In this document: piece by piece, positions 54,001 through 64,000 of the stretch
How positions within the stretch are numbered: position 1 is the first letter of the stretch
Layout of the letters: each line of letters starts with the position of its first letter
DNA from: Hetaerina americana
Taxonomy: Eukaryota > Arthropoda > Insecta > Odonata > Calopterygidae
Reading direction: 5' to 3'
Length of the DNA stretch: 64,000 nt
Assembly (NCBI GenBank): GCA_022747635.1
Contig: JAKTNV010000060.1
Location: forward strand, 62,001 to 126,000
The notes under the pieces: generated by a model
What the model saw: only the letters and a program-made list of their open reading frames with translations
Databases searched by the model: none
Told to the model about the DNA's origin: nothing
Made by a program: the position numbers and the translations under genes

Positions 54001-55860
54001 ACCAGATGAGAGAGGAATTTGAAGGAAAAAATATGTTCATTTGATACATCAACGGATGGTGCAAACCTGAACTAATTTTTATATTTGCTGTGCTCTTTGT
54101 CTGGTCTAAAAAATTCAATGTCACTCCAAAATTCTATCATAAAACTGATAAAATTGTACTAATTACCTAAAGAGATTAATTCGGCTTATGACATATTCAC
54201 AAACATGAATTATCCACAAAGCAATGGAATCAATAGAACTTTTGTACTATTTAACATGAATTTCATGACTTGATTGGCATTCTGAACCTCTATAAGCAGT
54301 AATCAAGGCAGTCTTATATTGAAAGCTGGTAGAATTTGGTTGAAGTCGTCTAAAATTGAAGAACTTGGATTAAATAATATCTAATAGGATTATGGACCTC
54401 ATTAAAATTTAATGTACTAGCTACTTTCCATGAATAGGTAATCATTTTTATTTTATTGGACAAGTATGAAATATTAGTAGATAGATAAGTACTTTTATAA
54501 CCCCTTTCCATATAAAAATAAACCTGTCAAATATTGGATGATATTATACATTTCAGGAGCCAAAAATGTATAATCTGCACTCTTTTGAAATAAATAAATT
54601 CTGAAATTCTCTAAGCCTCTACTATACCAGTGACAAATACCAATTAAATCCTTTTCCTAAATATGGTTCCAGCAACAATAATTCTGGCAAAAAGTGATAT
54701 GTTTCTGTTAAAAAAAAATTAAAATTTATAGATTAAAAAAAAACAATTTTCTAATGAATTTGATCCAGGTAACTTATCAGAATTAAATGATCACACATGA
54801 GGAGTACATTATAGTGTAGATTGGATTTTTGAAATATTCCAAAGGGTCAAGGAAGTCTTTGGAAATTAAATATTGTTGTTTTTTCTCTTTAAGTAAGAGG
54901 GGGTGTGAAGAGAGACATCCATTATACAGGTAGATATGGCCTATGTTGAAAGAATAAGTTAAATGGTACTTTAAAGAGAGTGAGAAATATTAGAAGGTTC
55001 CTAATCATTGGGAGTAGATTGTAGCTTCTGGTCATATCATGTGGCACTTTCAGGTAATAGCAAAGGTTATTCCTTATGATGGATAACAGAAGTGCCTGTC
55101 ACTGGCCCCAACTGCAAAGGTGCTTACCAAAAGGCATATAATTTCCATTTTAAAAGGATTTCAATTTATTTATGTTACTCTTTTCCCCTTGAAAAGAATG
55201 CCTTGATAAGTAAAAGGAACTTCACCGTCTAACATGTTTGATTCAACACTAAAGGCAAAGCAGATCAAATTCATTAAAAGATCAAGAGGTGAATAATCAT
55301 AGAGTTGAGGGAGCATTTTAGGTTCAATTAAAAATTCTGCAGTATAAACAGTGCAAAAACAGATATATAAAAGAACACCTCCGAGTTTATGAATAACCAC
55401 CAATCTCATTGAAAGTGGTCAGTAGTCTTCTAATAGATTAGCACATCATTTCTATGTTTCTTCATATTCCCACGAGCATGGATAGTTTGAGTATTAATTA
55501 ACACTTATTCCTCCAGGAATCCAAATTAAATTTTAAGAATTTAAATACAATGCTCAATGCATGTAATTTTTTGCTCTTCCTTCTCATCTTCCCTATATGG
55601 TCACCAGCCGATGAAATCATAATGTTCATTTGAATGCACAGTGAATATAGTTGTTCATAAAGCTAAAAGCTTGAAATTGCAGCCCACTGATAAAAATAAA
55701 TATCCCTTGATGTCTTGTAAGTCAGAACATGGGCACATTTGTGGAGGGGGTTTACTTTTGTGAAAAAATCTCCATGCTGGCAAATTTACATCTTTTTTCA
55801 GTTGATGGCTAATTTTCAACTTTAATTTGATGAGTTTGGTGGGTGCTTCCGATTTTTGAC
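51100..55860. other. Intergenic, nothing recognised
   Basis: A long AT-rich stretch. The piece at 53270-53480 (cctccctaatctctaaaggc, ggtggggccaaggtatatag) is GC-richer and repeat-like but unmatched here. Short ttatccctt-like tandem units occur at 52840-52890. No gene can be supported. Confidence 0.45.
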
Positions 55861-55869
55861 TATGAGGAA

Positions 55870-56200
55870 AAAGAATGAGCATGGATCAGACACTTTTGAG
55901 CAAATGGTGAGGAAAATAAAGCTGGGTGAAATACAAATGCAGAAAAAGTGGGCGGAGGAGACATTAAGGCACTCGGGGATGTTGAAGGCTGTGATGCAGG
56001 TTAATTGAGGAAGTGAAGGGAAGTGGAGTGTTGAAGGACTTTTGGCTATGAGGGGGTTAAATAGAATTTATAAAGAACAGGAGGAGGTGGTATATGGAAA
56101 GTAGAGTTGGGCATAGGAGGAAATACTAATAGTACACAACTATGAACAATACACGGGGCATCTAAAGCCTACCTTTATTAATAGACTACTGATTCCAATC
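55870..56200 (+). mobile_element. Third decayed copy of the RTE-like LINE 3' end
   Basis: The text ggggatgttgaaggctgtga, aaagaacaggaggagg and ggaaagtagagttggg follows the same order as 42940-43090 (gggatgttgaagactgtaat). It ends with a cctacctttattaatagact-like terminus, matching the ctaccttaaccggtagattg end of the LINE at 43150. Confidence 0.6.
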
Positions 56201-56299
56201 GCATTATCAATTTCTTGAATTTACTTACAAACTTTACCAGTTATCCTGAAACCAAAATAGTTGTCAACAATTTATTTTTTTTTAATGCTATCATTTTGG

Positions 56300-56520
56300 A
56301 TAGGCAGGTGGGGTAGATCTCCTGAGAAAGCCCTCTGGCCCCTGAGAGAATTCATCGTCCAGATGAATTCTCTCAGGGGCTACAGAGTCACAGGTGCACA
56401 TATAGATGATGTTTCTGGCAACCCCCAGCTCAACCCATGCTGTGTGATTTTTCTAGAGCCCAGAATCATAGCAGGCTTATGGGAAAGGACTGACTCCCAC
56501 CACTCCATCCAACACTGGGC
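56300..56520 (+). mobile_element. SINE-1 relic carrying a perfect hairpin
   Basis: The text acccatgctgtgtgattttt and cttatgggaaaggactg follows the SINE-1 body (cacccaagctatgtgatttt, cacagggaaaggaactgg). The tRNA-like head position is replaced by a perfect hairpin at 56338-56380. Confidence 0.5.
56338..56380. repeat. Perfect short hairpin, 19-bp arms
   Basis: GCCCCTGAGAGAATTCATC, loop GTCCA, then the exact reverse complement. A second, smaller hairpin of similar style lies at 57063-57083 (CTAGGAGC, loop CTGCA, GCTCCTAG). Confidence 0.92.
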
Positions 56521-57449
56521 ATATGAATACAATCCACTAAAGGGCACTGAAAAACAACAATCTTTTCGAGAAAGATTCTGTTGGGTCCTTTTCACACGAC
56601 TAAGGACCAAGCATGGCCCTAGATAATACAACTGATTAAAGTAATTGCAATAATTCTTTATGTCTGGTGAAATAGATAACCCTATTCCAAGTGGAACATC
56701 AGTAAGAGCTAATTAATCTCCTCATTGTGGCCAAAGGTTTGTGCTACTTTCATATTTTCTGGCAGTCATTAAGTTTAAGGAAATATAATATCTTTTTAAT
56801 TCATACAGGGATTTTAATGCTTTGCAGGAATTTTATATAATAGTAAAGGATGAGATTTTCCTTCCTAAGTTTCATTCAAATTACCAGTATTGCAAAGAGG
56901 AGAACATTTTTACCTTTTTAAATTTACAGTTTTCTATCATTTACAAGCGTTATCATCAGATGTAGATGCTACTTGACCATCGACAAATAGTTTTTGATAA
57001 GACTCCATTGAATACTTCAATTTTCTACAATATTGGATATGTTTTAAGGCATACTTGTGTTCCTAGGAGCCTGCAGCTCCTAGAGGAACAGAGTTCTTGG
57101 GTACCCAGTGGCATTCTGTTCCTGCTCTAGATCTGCAGCCCCAGTTTTCATTTCATCCGAAATGTTAGAGAATACTGATGTGTATGATATTTAACTATCC
57201 GAGTGTGCATAAAAAATATGAATGTGGTTAGCATCAGTACAAATCTAATTCTCTTATTTTTTTCGCCAGGCTACTTCCTAGCTGTAAATGATATGTGCTC
57301 AGCAAATCAGAGATTTAAAGCCATGGATCTCCTGCCGATATTGACCTGGAATGTATTCAGTAACCAAGGCGCATGGTACTGAACGCAAATTAAAACCCCG
57401 GATTATAAATGCGAAATTTGTTGGCCTCCCCTGCTTAGTATTCGCACGG

Positions 57450-58090
57450 TAGGGATTTTGATGGGGGCACAGAGAGATAAAGAGAGGGGGAGGGGACTAA
57501 AAGGAAGGATTTGGTGTTCCTCCTCACTCCGATTCCATAAAACTTGGGATTGCATACCTAAAACCTCCCTCCGCTTCGCCGATGAAGGTCGGAAGCATGC
57601 CTTAAGCCACGTCATGCTCCGGAATCAAGCACTCTTTTTTTCCTCCCCGGCGACTAACAAACGGCTGCAGGTTTTCATCCGCACCGGATTTTGTTCACAT
57701 GACTCATTTCACGGGTTGAGTTTTTGCATAAGGAGGGCGGCTGGAGGGAGGGAGGAAGGGAAAGATGGGGGCGTGCCTCCACACGGCCGTGGGAAAATCG
57801 AATCTTGGTGGGCGGGTTGGTGGGGGGGAGGGGAAGAGAGTGGGAGGAGGTTCGAGGGAGATTGCGGGATGGAGGGGTTGGGGTGGAGGCGTGAGAGGAG
57901 GAGCCGATTACTCTCTTCGGGCAGGGGTGCCTCGTTGAATCGCAAATCTCACCCGTCGCGGAGGAAAGCGGCAATCCCTTAAATCTTTGCGAGGTGGGAG
58001 GGGGGGGACTAAGGCGGAGCAGTTGGCGGGGGAGGTGGGCGGGGGAGAGGGGACGAAGCCGAGAGCGCTCGCTGTGGGCGAAACCTCAAA
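57450..58090. promoter_or_regulatory. GC-rich block with G-quadruplex-capable tracts
   Basis: The sequence changes sharply from AT-rich to G/C-rich with many CpGs. Two runs, 57810-57833 and 58028-58052, contain four or more G-tracts with loops of four or fewer bases. Frames across the block exist in several overlapping registers (for example 174 codons at 57458-57982 +), as expected from stop-poor composition, and show no domain. It could be a promoter or CpG-island-like region for the gene to the right. Confidence 0.4.
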
Positions 58091-58094
58091 GACT

Positions 58095-58140
58095 TATATA
58101 GCACGTGAACCGGGTAATTTTTATTTCCCGGGATTCATTT
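58095..58140 (+). promoter_or_regulatory. Candidate TATA box and E-box
   Basis: TATATA at 58095-58100 is followed by CACGTG at 58102-58107, at the edge of the GC-rich block. A TCATTT initiator-like motif lies about 35 bp downstream. No transcript evidence exists here. The distance to the next coding exon is 5.2 kb. Confidence 0.22.
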
Positions 58141-59341
58141 GAGGCAGCATTTCGCTCCCGAACGTGTCAAATGGAATAAAAACACGCCGGAGTCGTGCGA
58201 CTTTGGTTGTGAAAATATTTACGACCTTTTTTTATATTATCTGTTAATCCCTTAATTCTTTCCATGCATTTATTCTAGAAGAAGTTATTGGAATTTGGTC
58301 AATGATGTGCTAAAATAAATTCTTTGCTGTCAGTTTTCGTCCCCAAACTGACCAGTTGGCTAAACCAGTATAGAAAAAAATTAAGTGATAACTTTATTTT
58401 CCCGAAAACTTGCTGTAAAACATAGTTGTAGAGATGCTACCAATTAACATACGGTATCTGATATCAGCCTGATTTCATAAGTGATCACTGCTCGCCGTTG
58501 CGTGGGCCATTTTTAGCATTAGAATTTTTTCTCTTCAATTACACAAACATGAGCCTATTCCTCCAAAAATATGTTTCCGAAGCGAGAGAGGTTTAAATTC
58601 TTTTCGCCAAAGCAAGCTCTTGGCATTAACATTTTAATTAGTATCAACAATGATATGTCAATTGAACTGACCTGAGCCTTCAAAACATAGGAAAGCCCAC
58701 TTCTCTTGAGAAGGAAGAATATTAATATCACTTAAAATAACGCATTCAATTGAGCAAAAATAAATAAAAGTAGAAAGACCTGATGGAAAGTTATTTTTTA
58801 GAATAATTCATCATTAAAATTAATAACCGTAGCATTCGGCTCTTAGAGCTTATGTGATACATTTCGGGGAAAACTTTCGAAAAATCTGCCAACTAATAAT
58901 TTCATGTTGAATATATGCTTAAAATTTACATACTTGGGTATATTGATTCTATCTATCCTATTAATAAATGTTTTTTTTGTGGCAGGCAATTCAATGCATC
59001 AATGTATTTAAGTATCTCCCAGTTGAGATTGTTGTTCATTATCTATGCTTCTAATATTTAATAATTGATAGGCTATTCCTTTCGTTTTATGTCTCATTTC
59101 TACGTAATCATGATTTCAAACGCATTCAGTGAAATAACTCTCCTTCCACAAAAACTTCACAGGTTTTAGGCTTAATTAAACTAATTGCTCCATCAGTTAT
59201 TCCTTTTCACCTGCTTCGGTTTGCGCTGGTTCACAATGCTCCGGTTCTGCCAGTCAACTATTTACATCTATAATTGTGCTCAACTCATTCGATGCTTGGT
59301 GCGTTAAATGTAAGAAAGCAATAATATGTATAAAACAAAGT
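58141..59341. other. Nothing recognised
   Basis: AT-rich with no open frame or repeat that I can support. Confidence 0.45.
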
Positions 59342-59440
59342 AATCAACCCGAAGGTCGGTTTGGTAGGTGATGGAAGAGTCCACTCAGGTCCGACGGCGT
59401 GTGAAATTCCCACATCAGGGTAGGGGGGCCAGTTCCTTGT
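59342..59440 (-). mobile_element. SINE-1, truncated to its 3' part
   Basis: The minus strand reads ggaactggcccccctaccct, gtgtgaaattcac-like text and ctaccaaaccgaccttcggg. It breaks off exactly where a TATA repeat begins at about 59450. Confidence 0.75.
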
Positions 59441-59457
59441 ATATAATATTAAATATT

Positions 59458-59492
59458 ATATATATATATATATATGTGTGTGTGTATATATA

Positions 59493-59557
<65 letters not shown>
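59458..59557. repeat. Compound (TA)n/(TG)n microsatellite
   Basis: TA blocks are split by TGTGTGTG and TGTG interruptions. This is the first of three long TA tracts within 500 bp. Confidence 0.93.
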
Positions 59558-59561
<4 letters not shown>

Positions 59562-59700
59562 TATACGGAAACACTCACACGAGCAGCACAATAATGGGAC
59601 GGCACAATAGAACACAAATAGAAAAGCAGCATTTAAAAGGACGCTCACACGGTAAATTGTTCGAGCTTTCGGCCTTCTCCGAGGCCTTCTTCAAGTAAGT

Positions 59701-59706
<6 letters not shown>
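59558..59706 (-). mobile_element. Foldback-like unit between TA tracts (third core variant)
   Basis: On the minus strand, CTTGAAGAAGGCC, a TCGGAGAA loop and GGCCGAAAGC form a GGCC/GGCC stem between GAAGA and GAAAGC. The text gctcgaacaatttaccgtgt follows. The layout echoes the family B element at 59779 but the core bases differ. Confidence 0.35.

Positions 59707-59709
<3 letters not shown>

Positions 59710-59776
<67 letters not shown>
59710..59776. repeat. (TA)n microsatellite
   Basis: About 33 TA units separate two foldback-like units. Confidence 0.95.
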
Positions 59777-59778
<2 letters not shown>

Positions 59779-59784
<6 letters not shown>

Positions 59785-59900
59785 GAAACACATAAAAAGA
59801 TCCCTCACACGTAATGATTACTTCTATATCTTCCGATGAAGGCGGAGCAGGATTCCGTCGAAATGATCAAGAAATAACGTATGAGTGATATTTTTATGTT

Positions 59901-59910
<10 letters not shown>
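59779..59910. mobile_element. Foldback element family B, second copy
   Basis: The outer arms tatagaaacacataaaaaga and tatttttatgtttctata pair, and cacacgtaatgatt/agaaataacgtatgag are the same terms as at 12375-12510. On the + strand, CCGATGA is followed by GGCGGA/TCCGTC (6 bp, one G-U) and GAAAT. Confidence 0.65.

Positions 59911-59963
<53 letters not shown>
59907..59963. repeat. (TA)n microsatellite
   Basis: About 28 TA units immediately follow the family B element. Confidence 0.95.
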
Positions 59964-59969
<6 letters not shown>

Positions 59970-62330
59970 TAAACGAAGGATATATGCACACGTCTTTCGA
60001 AATGTCGGTTGCAAGACCACCTTTCTCTGCGGACAGAAGGGACTATATATACATACACCATTTTAAAAATAGCGGTCATTAATTCATGTAACTTGGAAAA
60101 TGGGGACTGACACCTGTATGAATATAATAGCGATGGAAAGAAAAAAATCACGGAATCTCTTGATACCTATTCTTTTGCATCGGAAAAACTAGAATGTAGT
60201 GTAATTCATTTGAAACAAAACCTGAGTATAGAATAATATTTTTATGTATTTATAAAATATTTTTTTAATTTTGCAATGGAGTTAATTCAGTGGCCAACGA
60301 TTAATTCCGGACCTTATGAACATAACGTCCTACTCGGTAATTATGAACTGATCAAAATTACAACCCGAGGATCTAAAAGGGGCCGTGACCTTATGGCATG
60401 ACTTTACAAATATGTCTATCTCCAATTCTGGCAAACAATTAAACGACAAACTGACGTTGATATACTATGCATGCCGTCATATAGAGCAAATATTAAAATT
60501 CTTATATAATTGTTCATATACAATTATTTTTTATGTAACTAGTGTTTTACAGCCAAAAAAATTCACCAATCATTAAAAATACTGTACACAGCTTTTGTAT
60601 ATGTGATAAGCAAATTCAAATAAATAATATGATATTTTCCATTTTTCCTTATGACTTCTCCACAGAATATTCTTTATCTCCCTAATATCTTAAATATTAC
60701 CAGGCATACAAGAAAAGGGACGAGTTATAAAATGTACCTTTATCTGTTTTTACTCTTACCATGTCAAGCTGAATACAAACTATTAACGTTCCAGTTTCCG
60801 CTGTCGTTAATAATACTTTACTTACAAAGCAAGTATTGCTATTTACTAGTAAGTACTAATTAATACATACGACCCTTACTAATTTTTGGCTGAGAATTGG
60901 CAAAAAAGGTACTTTGCGATTGACTTTGTGGCTAAACTCACAGTCCTAAGATGGGAATAAATTGCGTAATACCATATCTTACTAAATTTCTGAGAGAGAT
61001 AACTCTGGTTTAATAAAAAATGGATATTTAATCCTAACAAACTGACAAACTTGTCAACATTAATGGCAGATTCATAAATTCCCGCGCCACAAAATGGATA
61101 ACACCAAACTATATGATTAGTCTGGATACGTCAGGAATAAACCAAGAGCATTTATTAAAATTAGAAACTTTCGAAGTCATAAATATTATCTTAATTCCTT
61201 ATACAAATCATTATAAACACTAAAATTGGATTTCGTTGTCATAGCAACTGCTACATCAACAAGAAAGTTCTCTTGAACAATTGAATGGCGAAATCCGTTT
61301 TTGTGGAATTTTAAAACGTTGCAGGTGAGAAAATTCTACCCATTTATACTAATAAATACTAATTTTCCTATTTTAGAAAACGTTAGAGACTCTAAAAATA
61401 TATGAAAGCTATAATCAGTGTCACAATTTTTTCACAGATTTCACAAGGATTCAAAATTAATATTTCACAAATAAATTTCATCTATATTATGCCTACGTAT
61501 GTATTTACATTTTAATGAAAGTTCATCAAGCTTGTACATATAAGATATTTCTCATATACTATTTTAATTTCACTGAGAAATCAAAAATTTCCTTACCTAC
61601 GTAGAATTAAGTAAAACTAACAATATCATAATTAGTTTACTTTAAAAATAGGTTCCAACGTAAGAACTAAGCGATCAAAAATTGTATTTTAGGATATTTT
61701 CATACTTACTTGTTCAAAATTTCAAATTGGCATGGCCATTAAATTCTCTTTTTATAAAAAAGAGGCGAAAATATTAGGCGAAACAATGTATTAGTAATAT
61801 CTTTTGTAAGTTGGCTTTAAGTGTCTTCAAACCATTCTTAGTATCAAGGATGTTTTATTTGAGAATATGGAAGTCCTCTGTATAAATAATAATTATAAAT
61901 GCCACCATCAAAGTTTTTAAAAGCATTTGCAAACCAATTGATTTTGCTAATGAATCTGGTTGTAATTTGATGTTGTTTGTTTGTAGTTATTCTTCAGTTA
62001 AATCGAAGATTCGTTTTTAAACAATAGCATCTGATTAATTATCGTGATATTAACGTTAATTATCATTGTGATTTTTTATATGTCATGACTTACTTGAAAT
62101 GCTAAATTACTTTTCTTTTAAGTTGCACCTTAGGATTATCTGGTAATTCAACGTAATTTCGCTGTGTATTAAAATGAAAACCCAGCAGAGATATATTTAA
62201 AATAACAGTAATATAAGGAAATGGATTTTAACTCTATAAATTACTGTTCAGAATCAATAGCTAATGATTTAGACTAAATTTTTAAGGTATAATGCTATTT
62301 TATATTATATCATTTTGAACTTTCCTTGCG
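59964..62330. other. Nothing recognised
   Basis: Strongly AT-rich, no supported exon. Short frames at 60385-60576 and 60651-60863 (+) have no homology. Confidence 0.45.
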
Positions 62331-62339
62331 CATTTCGTT

Positions 62340-62421
62340 ACTAGTGCGAAAAGATTCGAAACGAATAACGATCGTCTTTTGTCTTCCCCACAATGCACCG
62401 CGCGACAACATGAGTGAGTAG
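62340..62421 (+). other. Possible 5' untranslated exon of the right-edge gene
   Basis: CpG content rises here (tgcaccgcgcgacaacatg) and a strong donor, gtaagt, begins at 62422. An acceptor 884 bp further on (63305) would join it to the first coding exon. Small upstream ATG frames are present. The call is based only on composition and the splice consensus. Confidence 0.25.
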
Positions 62422-63305
62422 GTAAGTGTTTACGAGCATCAGTCGGGTCTTGGTGTATTCAGGTGACGCTATCGCTCTACCTCTGCCACCAACAACATTC
62501 TATCTCTTACCTTGTATTATTTCTGGCACTTTGAGATTATTATTTCTCATATGGTACATTCATTCTGAAGTAACGCAAGGTAAACACAAACGCGTCTCCT
62601 TCACTGTGAGTAGCCACAGTTGTTTACGTTTTGATTCATTTGTTCCCGTACGGTTCCTTCGGTTTTCGTTGTTTCTGATGTTTAAGAATTTCTGTCTTAT
62701 TTATTTTGATTCATCTTGTGTGTAACGGAAGCTTGTCAGTGGGCTTAAAACGGTGACAGACAGGCAATTTGAACACGTGCGCTTTCCACTTAGCTGTGTA
62801 TTGCTATTTGTCGATCCCGTTGTGATTTCTCATCATTATGATATTGCGATCAATTTGTGTGCATGAATGTGCATTTTTGCATCCATATCATCGCCTATGA
62901 AGGCAGTAATGTTTTATTTGACCATTTCTACTATGTTTTTAAGGATCTTACACCTGCCTTGGAGATAGCAGCGCCGCTGTTTTCAATATCGGCTTTTACG
63001 AATTTGCCGCTAAACTTGACTTTCTTTTACAGCTGTTTTGGTGATTTTGCCCGTGGGATTTCTTATGTTTATGCCTTGGGAATATGTTTTGGGATCTTTA
63101 TTTTGTGATTTGGGTGTTTGATTACTCGATGTATACATGAATATGTTTGTTTTTGCGTGAAGCCGGTTTGTTTACCTATTTGGGAGTTAACGTTGTTCGG
63201 TTAATGAAAACGTGTTAGAGGTGCCGTTTCTAAGACTAAATTATCAATTTATTAATTTTAATCATTGTGTGATGTAATTTAAAAATTATCTACATGTTAT
63301 TTTAG

Positions 63306-64000
63306 ATGGAAAATTCGGCTTTTGTGCCAAATCCCATACCGCCTCCCGCACTGGTGGTGTTCTCCCAGGCTGGTGGCCTGCCCGAGGCCCTGAGAATGCA
63401 GAGGCCCTTTAACCCACAGGTAAGTGTAATCATCAAGATATAAAATATTATGATGAGAATCGAATTTACTGTTGCTTTAGCTGTAAAATTAGTGCTGTCG
63501 TACCTTAATGTCTAGGAGCGATGGAAGTGATGATATTGAGGAAAGATGAAGTTTTAATCAGCGATGTCTTTTCCTTTTCCCAAAGGAAACTAAGGATCTT
63601 CACGTACCATTCGCGACCGCTGGCTTTGGTATCAGACACGTGGACGGCTACCCAGGCCTTCCGGCCCACTTGCTACATCACTTGCAACCCCGTTTCCTGC
63701 ATCCTGCGCTCGACCCTCACACGCCGTTCGGCTCGGGAGCCTTCCGGCCCCTTGGCCCCGCGTCCTCCGACGCCAAAAGCTTTCCCTCGGCGTTTGCACC
63801 GCCCTCCAAGTGTCCTGATATCGACGGGACCTCTGGACGCCACGACACGTCCCCCAGGCGCCAGCCTCAACCTCGGCAACCGCCCGGCCCGCCGGCCGCA
63901 CACCTCTCTTCCATCTTTACGCCGTCCGAAGAGAGGTCTTTCTCCGAAGGGCAGCAAGTGGGCCTGCAGCCTAGGAGGACTCCCGGGGCAGGATCCGCAT
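63306..64000 (+). CDS. Unidentified gene, N-terminal Pro/His/Ser-rich region (two exons, runs off the window)
   Basis: Exon 63306-63419 (38 codons) begins ATG directly after a ttattttag acceptor and ends at donor gtaagt. Exon 63586 onward enters in phase 0 after ttttcccaaag and stays open to 64000 (138 codons). The start reads MENSAFVPNPIPPPALVVFS, then GGLPEALRMQRPFNPQ. The next exon reads ETKDLHVPFATAGFGIRHVD, GLPAHLLHHLQPRFLHPALD, later SSIFTPSEERSFSEGQQ. The second exon is markedly GC-rich against AT-rich surroundings, with strong codon third-position GC. The composition resembles the disordered N-terminus of a developmental transcription factor, but no domain is reached and I do not recognise it. 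The Met may be the true start or an internal codon if coding sequence lies upstream. Minus-strand frames at 63632-63957 are shadows. Confidence 0.7.

Noticed and set aside
57458..57982. A 174-codon + strand frame in the GC-rich block, with overlapping minus-strand frames
   Set aside because: Stop-poor composition opens several frames at once. There is no domain, no splice support and the residues are low-complexity Gly/Arg.
63632..63957. Two minus-strand Arg/Gly-rich frames
   Set aside because: They are antisense shadows of the GC-rich + strand exon at 63586, which has proper splice sites and a continuous phase.

Overview
The window looks like nuclear DNA from an arthropod, most likely an insect. 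It is AT-rich, has split genes with GT-AG introns, and carries long TA microsatellites, mariner-type DNA transposons, RTE/Jockey-like non-LTR retrotransposon relics and tRNA-derived SINEs. No species can be named from the sequence alone. There are no operons, no rRNA genes and no convincing functional tRNA genes.

Genes. The main gene is on the + strand. Eleven exons between 542 and 29872 encode the C-terminal 572 residues of an RFX transcription factor of the RFX4/RFX6 subfamily. The exons were assembled by hand from homology, splice sites and reading phase, and all ten junctions keep frame. The window opens inside the winged-helix DNA-binding domain; earlier exons lie to the left. The protein continues through a 34-nt microexon, the B and C regions and the dimerisation domain, and ends in a low-complexity tail. 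A poly(A) signal lies at 30108. A second, unidentified + strand gene starts near the right edge, with exons at 63306-63419 and 63586 to beyond 64000. It encodes a Pro/His/Ser-rich N-terminal region. A GC-rich, G-quadruplex-prone block at 57450-58090, followed by a TATA/E-box motif, lies upstream of it.

Layout. 1-4548: first four exons. 4549-20017: a 15.5-kb intron packed with SINEs, LINE fragments, mariner fragments, TA repeats and a foldback element. 20018-29872: the remaining exons, with a deleted mariner and a foldback element in intron 8. 30136-57450: no convincing gene; two tandem SINEs, a head-to-head mariner composite, a near-perfect 218-bp-arm palindrome, a broken RTE-type reverse transcriptase with further tail copies, a solo LTR with target-site duplication, a Jockey-like reverse-transcriptase relic and long unremarkable AT-rich stretches. 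57450-64000: GC-rich block, a TA-repeat/foldback cluster, and the second gene.

Most unusual signal. Several palindromic or foldback elements (26300-26665, 40079-40530, 50868-51019, and a simpler copy at 17815-17885) share a core of CTGATGA, a short hairpin, then GAAAC. This is the layout of a type I hammerhead ribozyme core. A second family (12344-12549 and 59779-59910) has CCGATGA, a 6-bp stem, then GAAAT. Hammerhead motifs are known in Penelope-like elements and retrozymes. That these palindromes derive from such elements is an inference that should be tested.
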